From NCBI GenBank assembly GCA_964651785.1, contig CAZYWJ010000002.1:1-64000 (forward strand): 64,000 nucleotides of DNA, read 5' to 3'. Of this stretch, positions 15,930 to 24,180 are shown piece by piece. The notes below the pieces were generated by a model. That model worked only from the letters and a program-made list of their open reading frames with translations, did not search any database and was not told where the DNA came from. The stretch is from JAKVAV01 sp964651785 (GTDB lineage: Bacteria > Bacteroidota > Bacteroidia > Flavobacteriales_D > Cryomorphaceae). The position numbers and the translations under genes are program-made. The first letter of the stretch is position 1. The number at the start of each line of letters is the position of its first letter.

Positions 15930-17402
15930 TTAACCGGCTTTCATTACTTCTTTAGCCACTACCGCTCCCGAAATCAGCGAAGGAGGTACACCCGGTCCGG
16001 GCACCGTCAATTGACCTGTATAAAACAAGTTTTTCAATCGCTTATTTCTCAATGATGGCTTCAGCACTGCCGTTTGATTTAATGTGTTCGCGAGGCCATA
16101 AGCATTGCCTTTAAACGAGTTGTAATCTCGCATGAAGTCGCTACAGGCAAAATCTCGTCTGAAAATAACATGTTCTCTAATATTTTGTTTGAAGGTATTC
16201 TCCATCCGTTTGATTACCAAATCAAAATAGCGATCTTTCACTTTTTGATCGTCTGCCAGACCCGGTGCAGTAGGAATCAAGATAAAAATATTCTCGCAGC
16301 CGACGGGCGCCACATTAGGATCCGTCACGGATGTGGCCGATACATAAAACAATGGTTCATCGGGCCATTCAGGGTCGTCATAAATCTGTTGAGCATGCTT
16401 TTCAAAATCAGTGTCAAAAAACAAATTGTGGTGAAGAATTCCATCAATTTTTTTGTCAAGCCCTACATAATACAAAATACTGGATGGCGCCATAGTTCTG
16501 GTTTCCCAATATTTTTGAGAATAGTTTCGCACCTTTTCCGGCAATAACATCGACTCGGTATGGTGATAATCGGCACCGGACACGATAAAGTCTGCGCTGA
16601 AATTTTTTCCGTCACTCAATTCTATCCCCGTCGCTTTGCCATTTTCAAATCTTATTTGTTTCACGTTGGCTGAAGTGTGAAACTTCACACCATACTCCTC
16701 AGCCAACGAAACCATCGCTTCTACGATTTTGTGCATCCCTCCCATGGGATACCATGTTCCGAGAGCGATATCGGCATAATTCATTAAACTATACAGGGCA
16801 GGAGTATGCGATGCTTTTGCTCCCAAGAAAAGAACGGGAAACTCAAGGAGTTCAATCAGGTATGGATTTGTAAAATACTTTCGAACGTGAGAAGACAGAG
16901 AGCTGAACAACTGCAGTCGGAAGGCACTTTTTATCACGCGCCAATCAGCAAACTCAGTCAAACTCTGACCGGGTTTGTATACCAAGTCATTCATTCCGAC
17001 TTCGTATTTATACGCTGCTTCGGTCATAAACTTCTTCAAGGCTGAACTGCTACCCGGCTCATATTTTTCAAATAGCTCATACATGCCTTGCATTGAAGCG
17101 GGCAAGTCCATTTGGTGATCCTCTGAAAAGTAAATGCGATAAGACGGATCCAAGCGGATCAAATCGTAGTAGTCGCTAACGGATTTTCCGAATTTATTAA
17201 AGTACCGTTCAAAGACATCGGGCATCCAATACCAGCTAGGCCCCATATCGAAAGTGAAGCCATCTTGTTCAAATTTTCGGGCGCGTCCGCCCAAAGAGTC
17301 ATTCTTTTCAAACACTTCTACTTCGTAGCCCTGATGAGCCAAATGTGTAGCAACAGAAAGTCCGGCAAAGCCGGACCCTATGACAATAACTCTATGTTTC
17401 AT
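15930..17402 (-). CDS. crtI: phytoene desaturase (CrtI type)
   Basis: 490 aa. FAD-binding N-terminus VIVIGSGFAGLSVATHLAHQ with the acidic end of beta-2 (EVFEKND) and GGRARKFEQDGFTFDMGPS; the C-terminal YTGQLTVPGPGVPPSLISGA is the conserved CrtI end motif. It carries out successive desaturations of phytoene to lycopene. It starts 5 nt after the ECF sigma stop and leads directly into crtB. Length and both motifs are normal for the family. Confidence 0.95.
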   Translation of the reverse strand: MKHRVIVIGSGFAGLSVATHLAHQGYEVEVFEKNDSLGGRARKFEQDGFTFDMGPSWYWMPDVFERYFNKFGKSVSDYYDLIRLDPSYRIYFSEDHQMDLPASMQGMYELFEKYEPGSSSALKKFMTEAAYKYEVGMNDLVYKPGQSLTEFADWRVIKSAFRLQLFSSLSSHVRKYFTNPYLIELLEFPVLFLGAKASHTPALYSLMNYADIALGTWYPMGGMHKIVEAMVSLAEEYGVKFHTSANVKQIRFENGKATGIELSDGKNFSADFIVSGADYHHTESMLLPEKVRNYSQKYWETRTMAPSSILYYVGLDKKIDGILHHNLFFDTDFEKHAQQIYDDPEWPDEPLFYVSATSVTDPNVAPVGCENIFILIPTAPGLADDQKVKDRYFDLVIKRMENTFKQNIREHVIFRRDFACSDFMRDYNSFKGNAYGLANTLNQTAVLKPSLRNKRLKNLFYTGQLTVPGPGVPPSLISGAVVAKEVMKAG

Positions 17403-17407
17403 TGAAA

Positions 17408-17914
17408 TTAATGGTAATCAGGTAAGGCAAGCATTAATTTCTTGCGAGCGAGAAATATACGACTTTTGATAGTTCCGATGGGCAAATTTAATTTTGCTGC
17501 TATCTCTTTGTACTTAAATCCACGATTATACATCTGAAAAGGAACGCGGTATTCATCTTCCAATCGATCAATTTCTTTTTTGATCTGATCGTGTGAAATA
17601 ACACTTTCGGGATTTGTATTGCCCTTGGTGGTCGCCGCAGTATTGATGTAATACTGTTCATCGGTTTTGTCAATAATCGTATTAGCACGAACCGCCTTGC
17701 GATAATTATTGATAAAGGTATTGCGCATAATTGTGTACAGCCATGCCTTCAGATTGGTGCGAGCTTGAAATTTATCGCGGTAGGTAAGTGCTTTCAGGTA
17801 GGTCTCCTGCAAAAGATCATTCGCAGCTTCATCATCATTTGTGAATCCGTAAGCGAAAGATTTGAGAGACTTTTGGTAGGTTATAAGTAGTTTGTCGAAG
17901 TCGTAATTGCTCAT
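17408..17914 (-). CDS. ECF-type RNA polymerase sigma factor
   Basis: 168 aa. Sigma region 2 spans about residues 10-75 (DLLQETYLKALTYRDKF, ending in LKAWLYTIMRNTFINNYRK) and region 4 about 115-165 with the helix-turn-helix YKEIAAKLNLPIGTIKSRIF. It is the first gene of the carotenoid/pterin/photolyase operon and has a strong promoter overlapped by putative repressor sites. No anti-sigma gene is adjacent, which fits control at the level of transcription by the neighbouring cobalamin-type regulator. In several bacteria an ECF sigma is paired with LitR/CarH for light induction. Confidence 0.9.
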   Translation of the reverse strand: MSNYDFDKLLITYQKSLKSFAYGFTNDDEAANDLLQETYLKALTYRDKFQARTNLKAWLYTIMRNTFINNYRKAVRANTIIDKTDEQYYINTAATTKGNTNPESVISHDQIKKEIDRLEDEYRVPFQMYNRGFKYKEIAAKLNLPIGTIKSRIFLARKKLMLALPDYH

Positions 17915-17937
17915 GGTCTTTTATTTTTGATGGCGAT

Positions 17938-17975
17938 TTGTTTAACAAATGTAGAAAATAGTTAAACAAAACCAA
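17938..17975 (-). promoter_or_regulatory. sigma-operon promoter with overlapping candidate CarH/LitR operators
   Basis: On the minus strand TTG (17975-17973), a 19-nt spacer and TACATTTG (17953-17946) match the Bacteroidota promoter consensus TTG-N19-TAnnTTTG. Two copies of the motif TTTGTTTAAC/GTTAAACAAA overlap it. One lies inside the spacer (17961-17970). The other forms a palindrome TTTGTTTAACAAA (17937-17949) over the -7 box and start site. The leader to the ATG is short, about 25 nt. The geometry suits a repressor that blocks RNA polymerase. Confidence 0.75.
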
Positions 17976-18107
17976 ACTCATGTTGAACCATTTCCAAGAC
18001 GTAGTAAACGACTTCGCAATTATTGTACCACCTAAAATATTGATTTACAATAACGATTACCCTGAAAAGAGGGCGTTTAAGAATAATCGAATAGCGTTAA
18101 ACAGAAA

Positions 18108-18989
18108 TTACGCGCTCTCCAAGTGCGCTTTAAAATCTGAAAGAGATTGATTGTAATACAACTTCTCAGATCGGATAATCCCGGATGTATCCTCCAGCCT
18201 GTTTACCAAGAAAATTTGCTGAGAAGGAAATAAGTTAAGTAAGTCTTGCAACAACTTATTAATGCTTATGGGATCGCTGATGCTCAGTGAAGATGTTATA
18301 ATATAATCCGCAGGATTCTGTGCATTTACCGTAACAACGTCATTTAAAGGAACGGATTGACCAAGATATATGACGTGATGACCTGCCTTTTGAATTAAAT
18401 AGCTGTAGAAAAGAAGTCCCAACTCGTGCAATTCACCCTCGGGCAAAAAGAGTAGAAAGCGTTTAGCATTCTGCTTAGCCATTAATCCTTGGCTATCAAT
18501 AGCGACAATCAGTTTTTGACGTATCAGGTTGCTAATGAAATGTTCTTGTGCGGGATTGATCGCACCGGCTTGCCACAAGACACCCACCTTTTTAAAAAAC
18601 GGGTAGATTATCTTTAATACCGTTTGTTCGAAGCCCAATCTCAACGTGCAATTGGCAAGTATTTTTTCAAATCTGGACTCATCCACCTCAACCATAGCCA
18701 CCACTAGAGATTCTATCTGAAGATTTTCTTCTACCTCTTCTGAGGAAATTTCAATGACTTTCTGTCGCAGTTCCTCCGCAGATAGGCCAACAATTTTGGA
18801 AATCTTAATCCCATAATTGTTTAAGATGGCGATATTGAGGATCTTCTTGAGCTGCTCATTTGTGTAATACCGTATATTCGTATCCGTTCGGTTAGGCTCA
18901 ATTATCCCGTAGCGTTTTTCCCAAATACGAAGGGTGTGGGCCTTGATACCCGAAATTCGTTCGATGTCTTTAATTGAATAACTTCCCAT
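18108..18989 (-). CDS. MerR-family cobalamin-dependent photoreceptor regulator (CarH/LitR type)
   Basis: 293 aa. An N-terminal MerR helix-turn-helix (SIKDIERISGIKAHTLRIWEKRYGI) is followed by a four-helix cap and a B12-binding fold. The cap carries WQAGAINPAQEH (Trp139, Glu149, His150), the Wx9EH motif that marks adenosylcobalamin photoreceptors. The lower-ligand motif GELHELG puts His188 at the cobalt position. In CarH-type proteins the dark tetramer represses and light disrupts it. The residue after the Trp is Gln140, where the Thermus protein has the His that binds cobalt after illumination. It is divergent from uvrC and upstream of the sigma/carotenoid operon. Confidence 0.88.
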   Translation of the reverse strand: MGSYSIKDIERISGIKAHTLRIWEKRYGIIEPNRTDTNIRYYTNEQLKKILNIAILNNYGIKISKIVGLSAEELRQKVIEISSEEVEENLQIESLVVAMVEVDESRFEKILANCTLRLGFEQTVLKIIYPFFKKVGVLWQAGAINPAQEHFISNLIRQKLIVAIDSQGLMAKQNAKRFLLFLPEGELHELGLLFYSYLIQKAGHHVIYLGQSVPLNDVVTVNAQNPADYIITSSLSISDPISINKLLQDLLNLFPSQQIFLVNRLEDTSGIIRSEKLYYNQSLSDFKAHLESA

Positions 18990-19032
18990 AACTAATCTTC
19001 TGCCCGATTATTCAACACCGTGATTTTTAATA

Positions 19033-19065
19033 TTGTTTAATTTTTGATCGCCAAACATTAAACAA
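19033..19065. promoter_or_regulatory. inverted-repeat candidate operator between litR-type gene and uvrC
   Basis: TTGTTTAAT at 19033-19041 and ATTAAACAA at 19057-19065 are perfect inverted repeats separated by 15 nt. Centre-to-centre distance is about 24-25 nt, the same as the two half sites in the sigma-gene promoter. The 140-nt region drives the regulator (minus) and uvrC (plus). Autoregulation and light control of uvrC are inferred. Confidence 0.55.
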
Positions 19066-19129
19066 AGCTACAAAAGGGTCGTCATATAATCTACTACCCT
19101 TTATATTTTGAAAACTATCCTCCTTAATT

Positions 19130-20923
19130 TTGAACGTGGATTTAACGGAAAAAATTAAACTGCTCCCGCAAAAACCCGGCGTGTATCAATTCAAGGATTC
19201 CACCGGTAAGATCATTTACGTAGGTAAAGCAAAAAGCCTTCGAAATCGCGTTAATTCTTATTTCATGAAACACGGCGGTCACTCCGGAAGGACCCGCGTC
19301 ATGATCAAGAAAATCGCGGATTTTTCTTTCATCGTTGTGGAGTCTGAGTTAGATGCACTTCTTCTGGAAAATAACCTCATTAAAAAATACAATCCTCGCT
19401 ACAACGTTGCGCTCAAGGATGATAAGACGTTTCCGTGGCTATGCATTAAAAACGAACGCTTCCCTTCCATCTTTCCTACCAGGACTAAGATTAAGGACGG
19501 ATCGGAATACTTCGGGCCTTATGCTTCGGTGAAGACCATGAAAACCCTCTTGAAACTGATCAGGCGGATTTACAAAATCAGGACTTGCAAGTATGACTTG
19601 AGCCAATCAAATATTGAGAAGGGGAAATTTAAGGTTTGCCTGGAATACCATATCGGAAACTGCCTGGGACCTTGCGAAGGAAAGCAGACCGAAGAGGATT
19701 ACATGTCCCAAATTAGCGACATCAGAGAAATCATAAAAGGGAACGTCTCCGGAGTCATTTCCCATCTGGAGTCGCGGATGAAGTACTATTCAGAAAAATT
19801 AGAATTCGAACTTGCGCAAGACATTAAAGACAAAATTGACCAACTCAACTCTTACAAAAGCAAAAGCACCATCGTAAATCCTTCGGTGGGAAATGTCGAC
19901 GTGTTTGGTTTGGTCACGGACCTTCACAACGCTTATGTGAACTTTATGAAAGTGGTGGACGGATCGATTATCCAAAGCCATACCATGACGTTTAAGAAAC
20001 GGCTTGATGAGAGTGATGCCGAACTCATCACACAAGGAATTGCGGAAATCAAAACGGAGTATGATACGCTTTTCCGAGATATCATCGTCGGGACAAAACC
20101 CGAAATCAATACAGACGAATACCGTTTCACCATCCCTCAACGCGGCGATAAGAAAAAGCTGCTGGAACTATCAGAACGCAACGCGAAATATTTCATGATG
20201 GATCGCCACAAACAAACCAAATTTGCCGATCCTGAAAAGCATACCGAGCGACTGATGGAGCAAATGAAAAAAGATTTGCGCCTGAGCGAAGCACCTACTC
20301 ACTTAGAATGTTTTGACAACTCAAACTTCCAAGGAACCAATGCCGTGGCGGCCTGTGTTGTATTTCGCAACGGTAAGCCGAGCAAGAAAGAGTACCGCCA
20401 TTTTAATATCAAGACCGTTCAGGGACCCGATGATTTTGCCAGCATGAAGGAAGTGGTTTATCGTCGGTACAAAAGATTGATTGATGAAGGAGAAGATTTG
20501 CCTCAGCTCATCATCGTAGACGGCGGTAAAGGTCAACTAAGTTCAGCACTGGAAAGTTTGGATCAACTAGGGATACGCGGAAAGGTGGCTATCGTAGGAA
20601 TTGCCAAGCGATTGGAAGAGGTGTTTTATCCGGGAGATACGGCGCCGCTGTATATCGATAAGTCGAGCGAAACGCTCAAAGTTATACAGCACGCACGAAA
20701 CGAGGCTCACCGATTCGGGATAACCCACCACCGAAACAAGCGCAGCAATACAGCCATCCAAACTGAGCTCACGTCCATTCCGGGAATCGGAGAGGCTACG
20801 GCCAATCAACTACTTAAGCGATTTACTTCCGTGAAAAGAATTAAAGAGACTTCGCTGGAAGATATTGCCAATGAAATAGGGCCCTCGAAGGCGAAAGCCG
20901 TAAGAACTTGGTTTGACGCCTAG
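19130..20923 (+). CDS. uvrC: excinuclease ABC subunit C
   Basis: About 595 aa. The N-terminal GIY-YIG nuclease domain (PGVYQFKDSTGKIIYVGKAK) makes the 3' incision. A UVR motif (LEFELAQDIKDKIDQL) contacts UvrB. The RNase H-like domain (HLECFDNSNFQGTNAVAACV, IIVDGGKGQL, HRFGITHHRN) makes the 5' incision, and a helix-hairpin-helix ends the protein (LTSIPGIGEATANQLLKRF). It acts in nucleotide excision repair with UvrA and UvrB. The start is TTG 19130 or GTG 19136; no ATG fits. It is divergent from the cobalamin-type regulator and shares its putative operator region. Confidence 0.95.
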   Translation: MNVDLTEKIKLLPQKPGVYQFKDSTGKIIYVGKAKSLRNRVNSYFMKHGGHSGRTRVMIKKIADFSFIVVESELDALLLENNLIKKYNPRYNVALKDDKTFPWLCIKNERFPSIFPTRTKIKDGSEYFGPYASVKTMKTLLKLIRRIYKIRTCKYDLSQSNIEKGKFKVCLEYHIGNCLGPCEGKQTEEDYMSQISDIREIIKGNVSGVISHLESRMKYYSEKLEFELAQDIKDKIDQLNSYKSKSTIVNPSVGNVDVFGLVTDLHNAYVNFMKVVDGSIIQSHTMTFKKRLDESDAELITQGIAEIKTEYDTLFRDIIVGTKPEINTDEYRFTIPQRGDKKKLLELSERNAKYFMMDRHKQTKFADPEKHTERLMEQMKKDLRLSEAPTHLECFDNSNFQGTNAVAACVVFRNGKPSKKEYRHFNIKTVQGPDDFASMKEVVYRRYKRLIDEGEDLPQLIIVDGGKGQLSSALESLDQLGIRGKVAIVGIAKRLEEVFYPGDTAPLYIDKSSETLKVIQHARNEAHRFGITHHRNKRSNTAIQTELTSIPGIGEATANQLLKRFTSVKRIKETSLEDIANEIGPSKAKAVRTWFDA

Positions 20924-21921
20924 GGTGCCAGTCGGTCGGCTAAGATTCTAATCTCTACCACCGGGGAGATTTTCTGATAAATAATGTTGTAAACCGCCTC
21001 TGCTATCGGCATATCGACTTCCATTTTGCGATTGAGCTCGTAGACACTTTTCGTGGCAAAATAGCCCTCGGCGATCATGTCCATCTCAAGTTGGGCGGTT
21101 TTCACCGAATACCCTTTTCCCAGCATATAACCGAAAGATCTGTTTCGTGAAAATTTGGAATAGCCCGTTACCAAAAGGTCTCCGAGGTAGGCCGGTTCTT
21201 TTACATCGCGGTGAAAAGGATTCAGCTTGTCCAAGAAGCGCTCCATCTCCATAATCGCAGCCGACATGAGTATGGCTTGAAAATTATCGCCGTAACCGAG
21301 GCCACCGCAAACTCCCGAAGCAATAGCGTATATGTTTTTCAAAACGGCGGCAAGCTCAGCTCCAAAAAGGTCTTCACTGATGCTGGTTTTCATAAATCTC
21401 GCCGAAAGCATCTCAGCCATCATGCGTGCATTCGACTCATCCATACAGGCCAAGGTCAAATAAGACAACCGTTCCATAGCTACCTCTTCTGCGTGGCACG
21501 GGCCGCATATCACCCCGATATCATCATAAGCGATTTCAAACTCCTTATTGAAGTATCTGGCGGGAATCGACTCAGTTTCGGGAATAATTCCTTTAATGGC
21601 TGAAAAAACGATCTTGTTTTTGAAATCTTTCGCCGATAAATCCTGCAAAGAATTGTGAACGAACGCGGAAGGAATGGCCACAATCAGTACGTCAGATTTA
21701 CTCACGATTTCCGCGACATCAGTCGATAGATGAATCTTCTCCGTGTCGAACTGCACGGCTCTGAGGTAATTCGGGTTGTGATTGAATTTTCTGAGGTGAT
21801 CAACGGCATCCTGATTTCTCATCCACCAATTGATATGGCTGTTTTTCTCGGAGAGAACCTTCGCCAGAGCGGTAGCCCATGAGCCTCCACCGATTACACC
21901 TATCCTTTTTTCGTTTGCCAT
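20920..21921 (-). CDS. gpsA: NAD(P)H-dependent glycerol-3-phosphate dehydrogenase
   Basis: 333 aa. Rossmann start RIGVIGGGSWATALAKVLSE, then GPCHAEEVA and the active-site lysine region AAVLKNIYAIASGVCGGLGYGDN typical of GpsA. It reduces dihydroxyacetone phosphate to sn-glycerol 3-phosphate for phospholipid synthesis in the cytoplasm. Its stop shares a CTAG palindrome with the stop of convergent uvrC. Confidence 0.95.
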   Translation of the reverse strand: MANEKRIGVIGGGSWATALAKVLSEKNSHINWWMRNQDAVDHLRKFNHNPNYLRAVQFDTEKIHLSTDVAEIVSKSDVLIVAIPSAFVHNSLQDLSAKDFKNKIVFSAIKGIIPETESIPARYFNKEFEIAYDDIGVICGPCHAEEVAMERLSYLTLACMDESNARMMAEMLSARFMKTSISEDLFGAELAAVLKNIYAIASGVCGGLGYGDNFQAILMSAAIMEMERFLDKLNPFHRDVKEPAYLGDLLVTGYSKFSRNRSFGYMLGKGYSVKTAQLEMDMIAEGYFATKSVYELNRKMEVDMPIAEAVYNIIYQKISPVVEIRILADRLAP

Positions 21922-21980
21922 TATTTCGCGGTCGATAAAGATAGGAATGTTCTTAGATTCGAATTTTCAAATAATAGTTT

Positions 21981-23876
21981 ATGCGCTTCCCCAAGTATTT
22001 GTTTTTCGTCTTAATCACAACTTTAGGATTTTATTCCTGCGGTAATGATGAATTAAAAAACCAAAGACAAAGTTTATTTGATGATCAGGGTTTGGTAGAG
22101 GTTTACAATGCCGCACATCGCGGTGACACCGCTATCCTACTCGGATACGCTGAATCTGAGAATGCCGCGTATCGCATGGCTTACGCCCGACTGATGGGGT
22201 CAGTTCTTCCTGAAAGAAGTCCGGAAGAACTGGAAGATTTGCTGACCGACCCCATACCTTATGTCAGGCTTTATGCCGCCTTTGCAGTTGGCCAAATCGG
22301 AAATGAAAAGTCGCTTTCCGCGCTGGAAAAAGCCTTTAAAAAATCCACCATACCCGAGATCAAAGCCGAACTCTTGGAAGCCATCGGAAAATGTGCCGAT
22401 GTAAATGCCATGGAGTTTTTAGTCTCTCATAATCCAAACACGGCTATTGAAGAAGCGGGAAAGATCTGGGGAATTTACCGCGGTATGCTCGCGGGAAAAC
22501 TTCAGGAGAAGGATTTACCTGTGGTGGTAGCACATCTCAATTCGGGAGAATCCGAAACCCGTTTGGCTGCAGCCAATGTTCTGTCTCGACAACGCCAATT
22601 CGACTTAGAGCCTTTTTCCAAAGAAATCCTTCAGAAAGCTTTTGAAGAAGAAAATAGCGACATTAAGGCAACACTAGGTTACGCACTGAACGGTACTTCC
22701 GCAGCCGGCGCCTTTTCCGAAGAAATTTTGAAAACTTCTGATGATCCGCTCTTGCGTTCGGTCGCTCTCTTAATTCTTCCCGAACCTGATAAGAAAATTT
22801 CGTTGTTAGAGAACTCCCTGATCAGCGGCTCGCCATGGGAAGCGATGACTGCCGCAAAAAGAATTGCTCAAATAGATTCATTTACTCCGACCCCATCCAC
22901 CATCGCGGCGGCTCGAACTACATCCATTCCCGAAGTTGCTGCCGTGGTGTCTCAATCTTTATTGAATTCGGACCAAGCCAAAGGTGAGGAATTCTACAAT
23001 CAAGCTTGGAAGCGAATGGATAATCCTGTAAAACGTGCCGTGTTGTTGGGAGTGTGGACCAACTTTGACGATGGTCTCGATACGCTCGAACGATACATTT
23101 TCGATGATGGTCCGTTGGGCACTGCCGCAGCTGATGCCTACATTTCAGGAATGCAAAAATTTCCCGAATGGGGTGAGAGCTTCTCTGACTATGCAAAACG
23201 CATTTACCAAGAAGGACTTCTCTCTCAGAGTGTAGTTTTCTCTCTTTCTTTAAGTAATTCCGGAAAAGCTGATTCAATTTCAGAAGAGCTCTTATTGCAA
23301 GCTCTCGATTCCTTTAGCCGTCCGGAATATATTGAGGCTTATCAGGCAATCGCCTCGGCCTTGAAAGAAATTCATGGAATCGAAAAACCTCCGCTCGAAA
23401 TCGAACATCCGCCCATAGATTGGGAAATGGTCAAATCACTTGGGGAATCGCCTTCTCTCATTCTTTTCATAAATGGCAGTGAGTACGAAATTAAGCTGGT
23501 TCCGGAAGATGCGCCATCAAGTGTGTCTCGTTTGGCCAATTTAGCTGAAGAGGGTTTTTATGACGGGACGTACTTTCATAGAATAGTGCCGGGGTTTGTA
23601 AGCCAGGGTGGCGGTCCGCGTGGCGATGGCTACGGTAGCGACGACCACATCCTCCGTTCGGAATTCTCCCCACTTAAGTATGGCCGGGGAGTGGTGGGAT
23701 TGGCTTCAGCCGGAAAAGATACCGAGAGCTGTCAATTCTTCATAACCCATATGCCCACCCCGCATCTTGATGGCCGCTACACTATAGTTGGTGCAAGCGA
23801 GGATGATTTTTCGGATATCGAAACGGGAGCGCAAATTGATTCGGTGAGGGTTTTCTCTTCCCGAGCAGAGATGTAA
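21981..23876 (+). CDS. lipoprotein with HEAT repeats and C-terminal cyclophilin domain
   Basis: 631 aa. A lipoprotein signal (YLFFVLITTLGFYSCGND, Cys about 20) precedes about 450 residues of helical HEAT-like repeats such as DPIPYVRLYAAFAVGQIGNE and IPEIKAELLEAIGK. The last about 140 residues are a cyclophilin-type peptidyl-prolyl isomerase: GTYFHRIVPGFVSQGGGPRG, ESCQFFITH and TPHLDGRYTIVG. It is probably an envelope folding factor anchored in a membrane, with the repeats binding client or partner proteins. A second cyclophilin without HEAT repeats lies at 45360. Confidence 0.85.
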   Translation: MRFPKYLFFVLITTLGFYSCGNDELKNQRQSLFDDQGLVEVYNAAHRGDTAILLGYAESENAAYRMAYARLMGSVLPERSPEELEDLLTDPIPYVRLYAAFAVGQIGNEKSLSALEKAFKKSTIPEIKAELLEAIGKCADVNAMEFLVSHNPNTAIEEAGKIWGIYRGMLAGKLQEKDLPVVVAHLNSGESETRLAAANVLSRQRQFDLEPFSKEILQKAFEEENSDIKATLGYALNGTSAAGAFSEEILKTSDDPLLRSVALLILPEPDKKISLLENSLISGSPWEAMTAAKRIAQIDSFTPTPSTIAAARTTSIPEVAAVVSQSLLNSDQAKGEEFYNQAWKRMDNPVKRAVLLGVWTNFDDGLDTLERYIFDDGPLGTAAADAYISGMQKFPEWGESFSDYAKRIYQEGLLSQSVVFSLSLSNSGKADSISEELLLQALDSFSRPEYIEAYQAIASALKEIHGIEKPPLEIEHPPIDWEMVKSLGESPSLILFINGSEYEIKLVPEDAPSSVSRLANLAEEGFYDGTYFHRIVPGFVSQGGGPRGDGYGSDDHILRSEFSPLKYGRGVVGLASAGKDTESCQFFITHMPTPHLDGRYTIVGASEDDFSDIETGAQIDSVRVFSSRAEM

Positions 23877-23943
23877 CCTGATCTACCGATTAATCGTTAA
23901 AGTCAGTCTCCCCTTATCTATCTAATGCTTAAAAGATAGGTAA

Positions 23944-24180
23944 ATGAACATCTCGGAACTCGCAAAGCTCTCCCCCGCTGAACTACGAATGGTGAGTAAG
24001 AAAAATCTCTTCTTATTCATTTTTCTGACCCTCTTGGATTTGACCGTATTTTATTACAGTCTCTTTAGGGATCAGTGGATAATGATGTTTGTTTCGCTCG
24101 GCTTCTTCATAGCCTGCCTGGCATTGTACGACAACTATAAGTTTACTCAAGACTTATTGGTAGAAGCGGAAATCAGTTAA
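23944..24180 (+). CDS. small two-helix membrane protein, hypothetical
   Basis: 78 aa: a short amphipathic start (MNISELAKLSPAELRMVSKK) then two hydrophobic segments (about 22-40 and 45-62) and an acidic tail. No family recognised. It lies 67 nt after the HEAT-cyclophilin gene on the same strand. Its stop shares a TTAA palindrome with the stop of convergent lysS, which supports the called end. Confidence 0.6.
   Translation: MNISELAKLSPAELRMVSKKNLFLFIFLTLLDLTVFYYSLFRDQWIMMFVSLGFFIACLALYDNYKFTQDLLVEAEIS

Noticed and set aside
18817..18824. TTGTTTAA inside the regulator coding sequence as an operator
   Set aside because: It is a single unpaired copy inside a coding region, with no partner at 24-25 nt; likely chance in AT-rich sequence.
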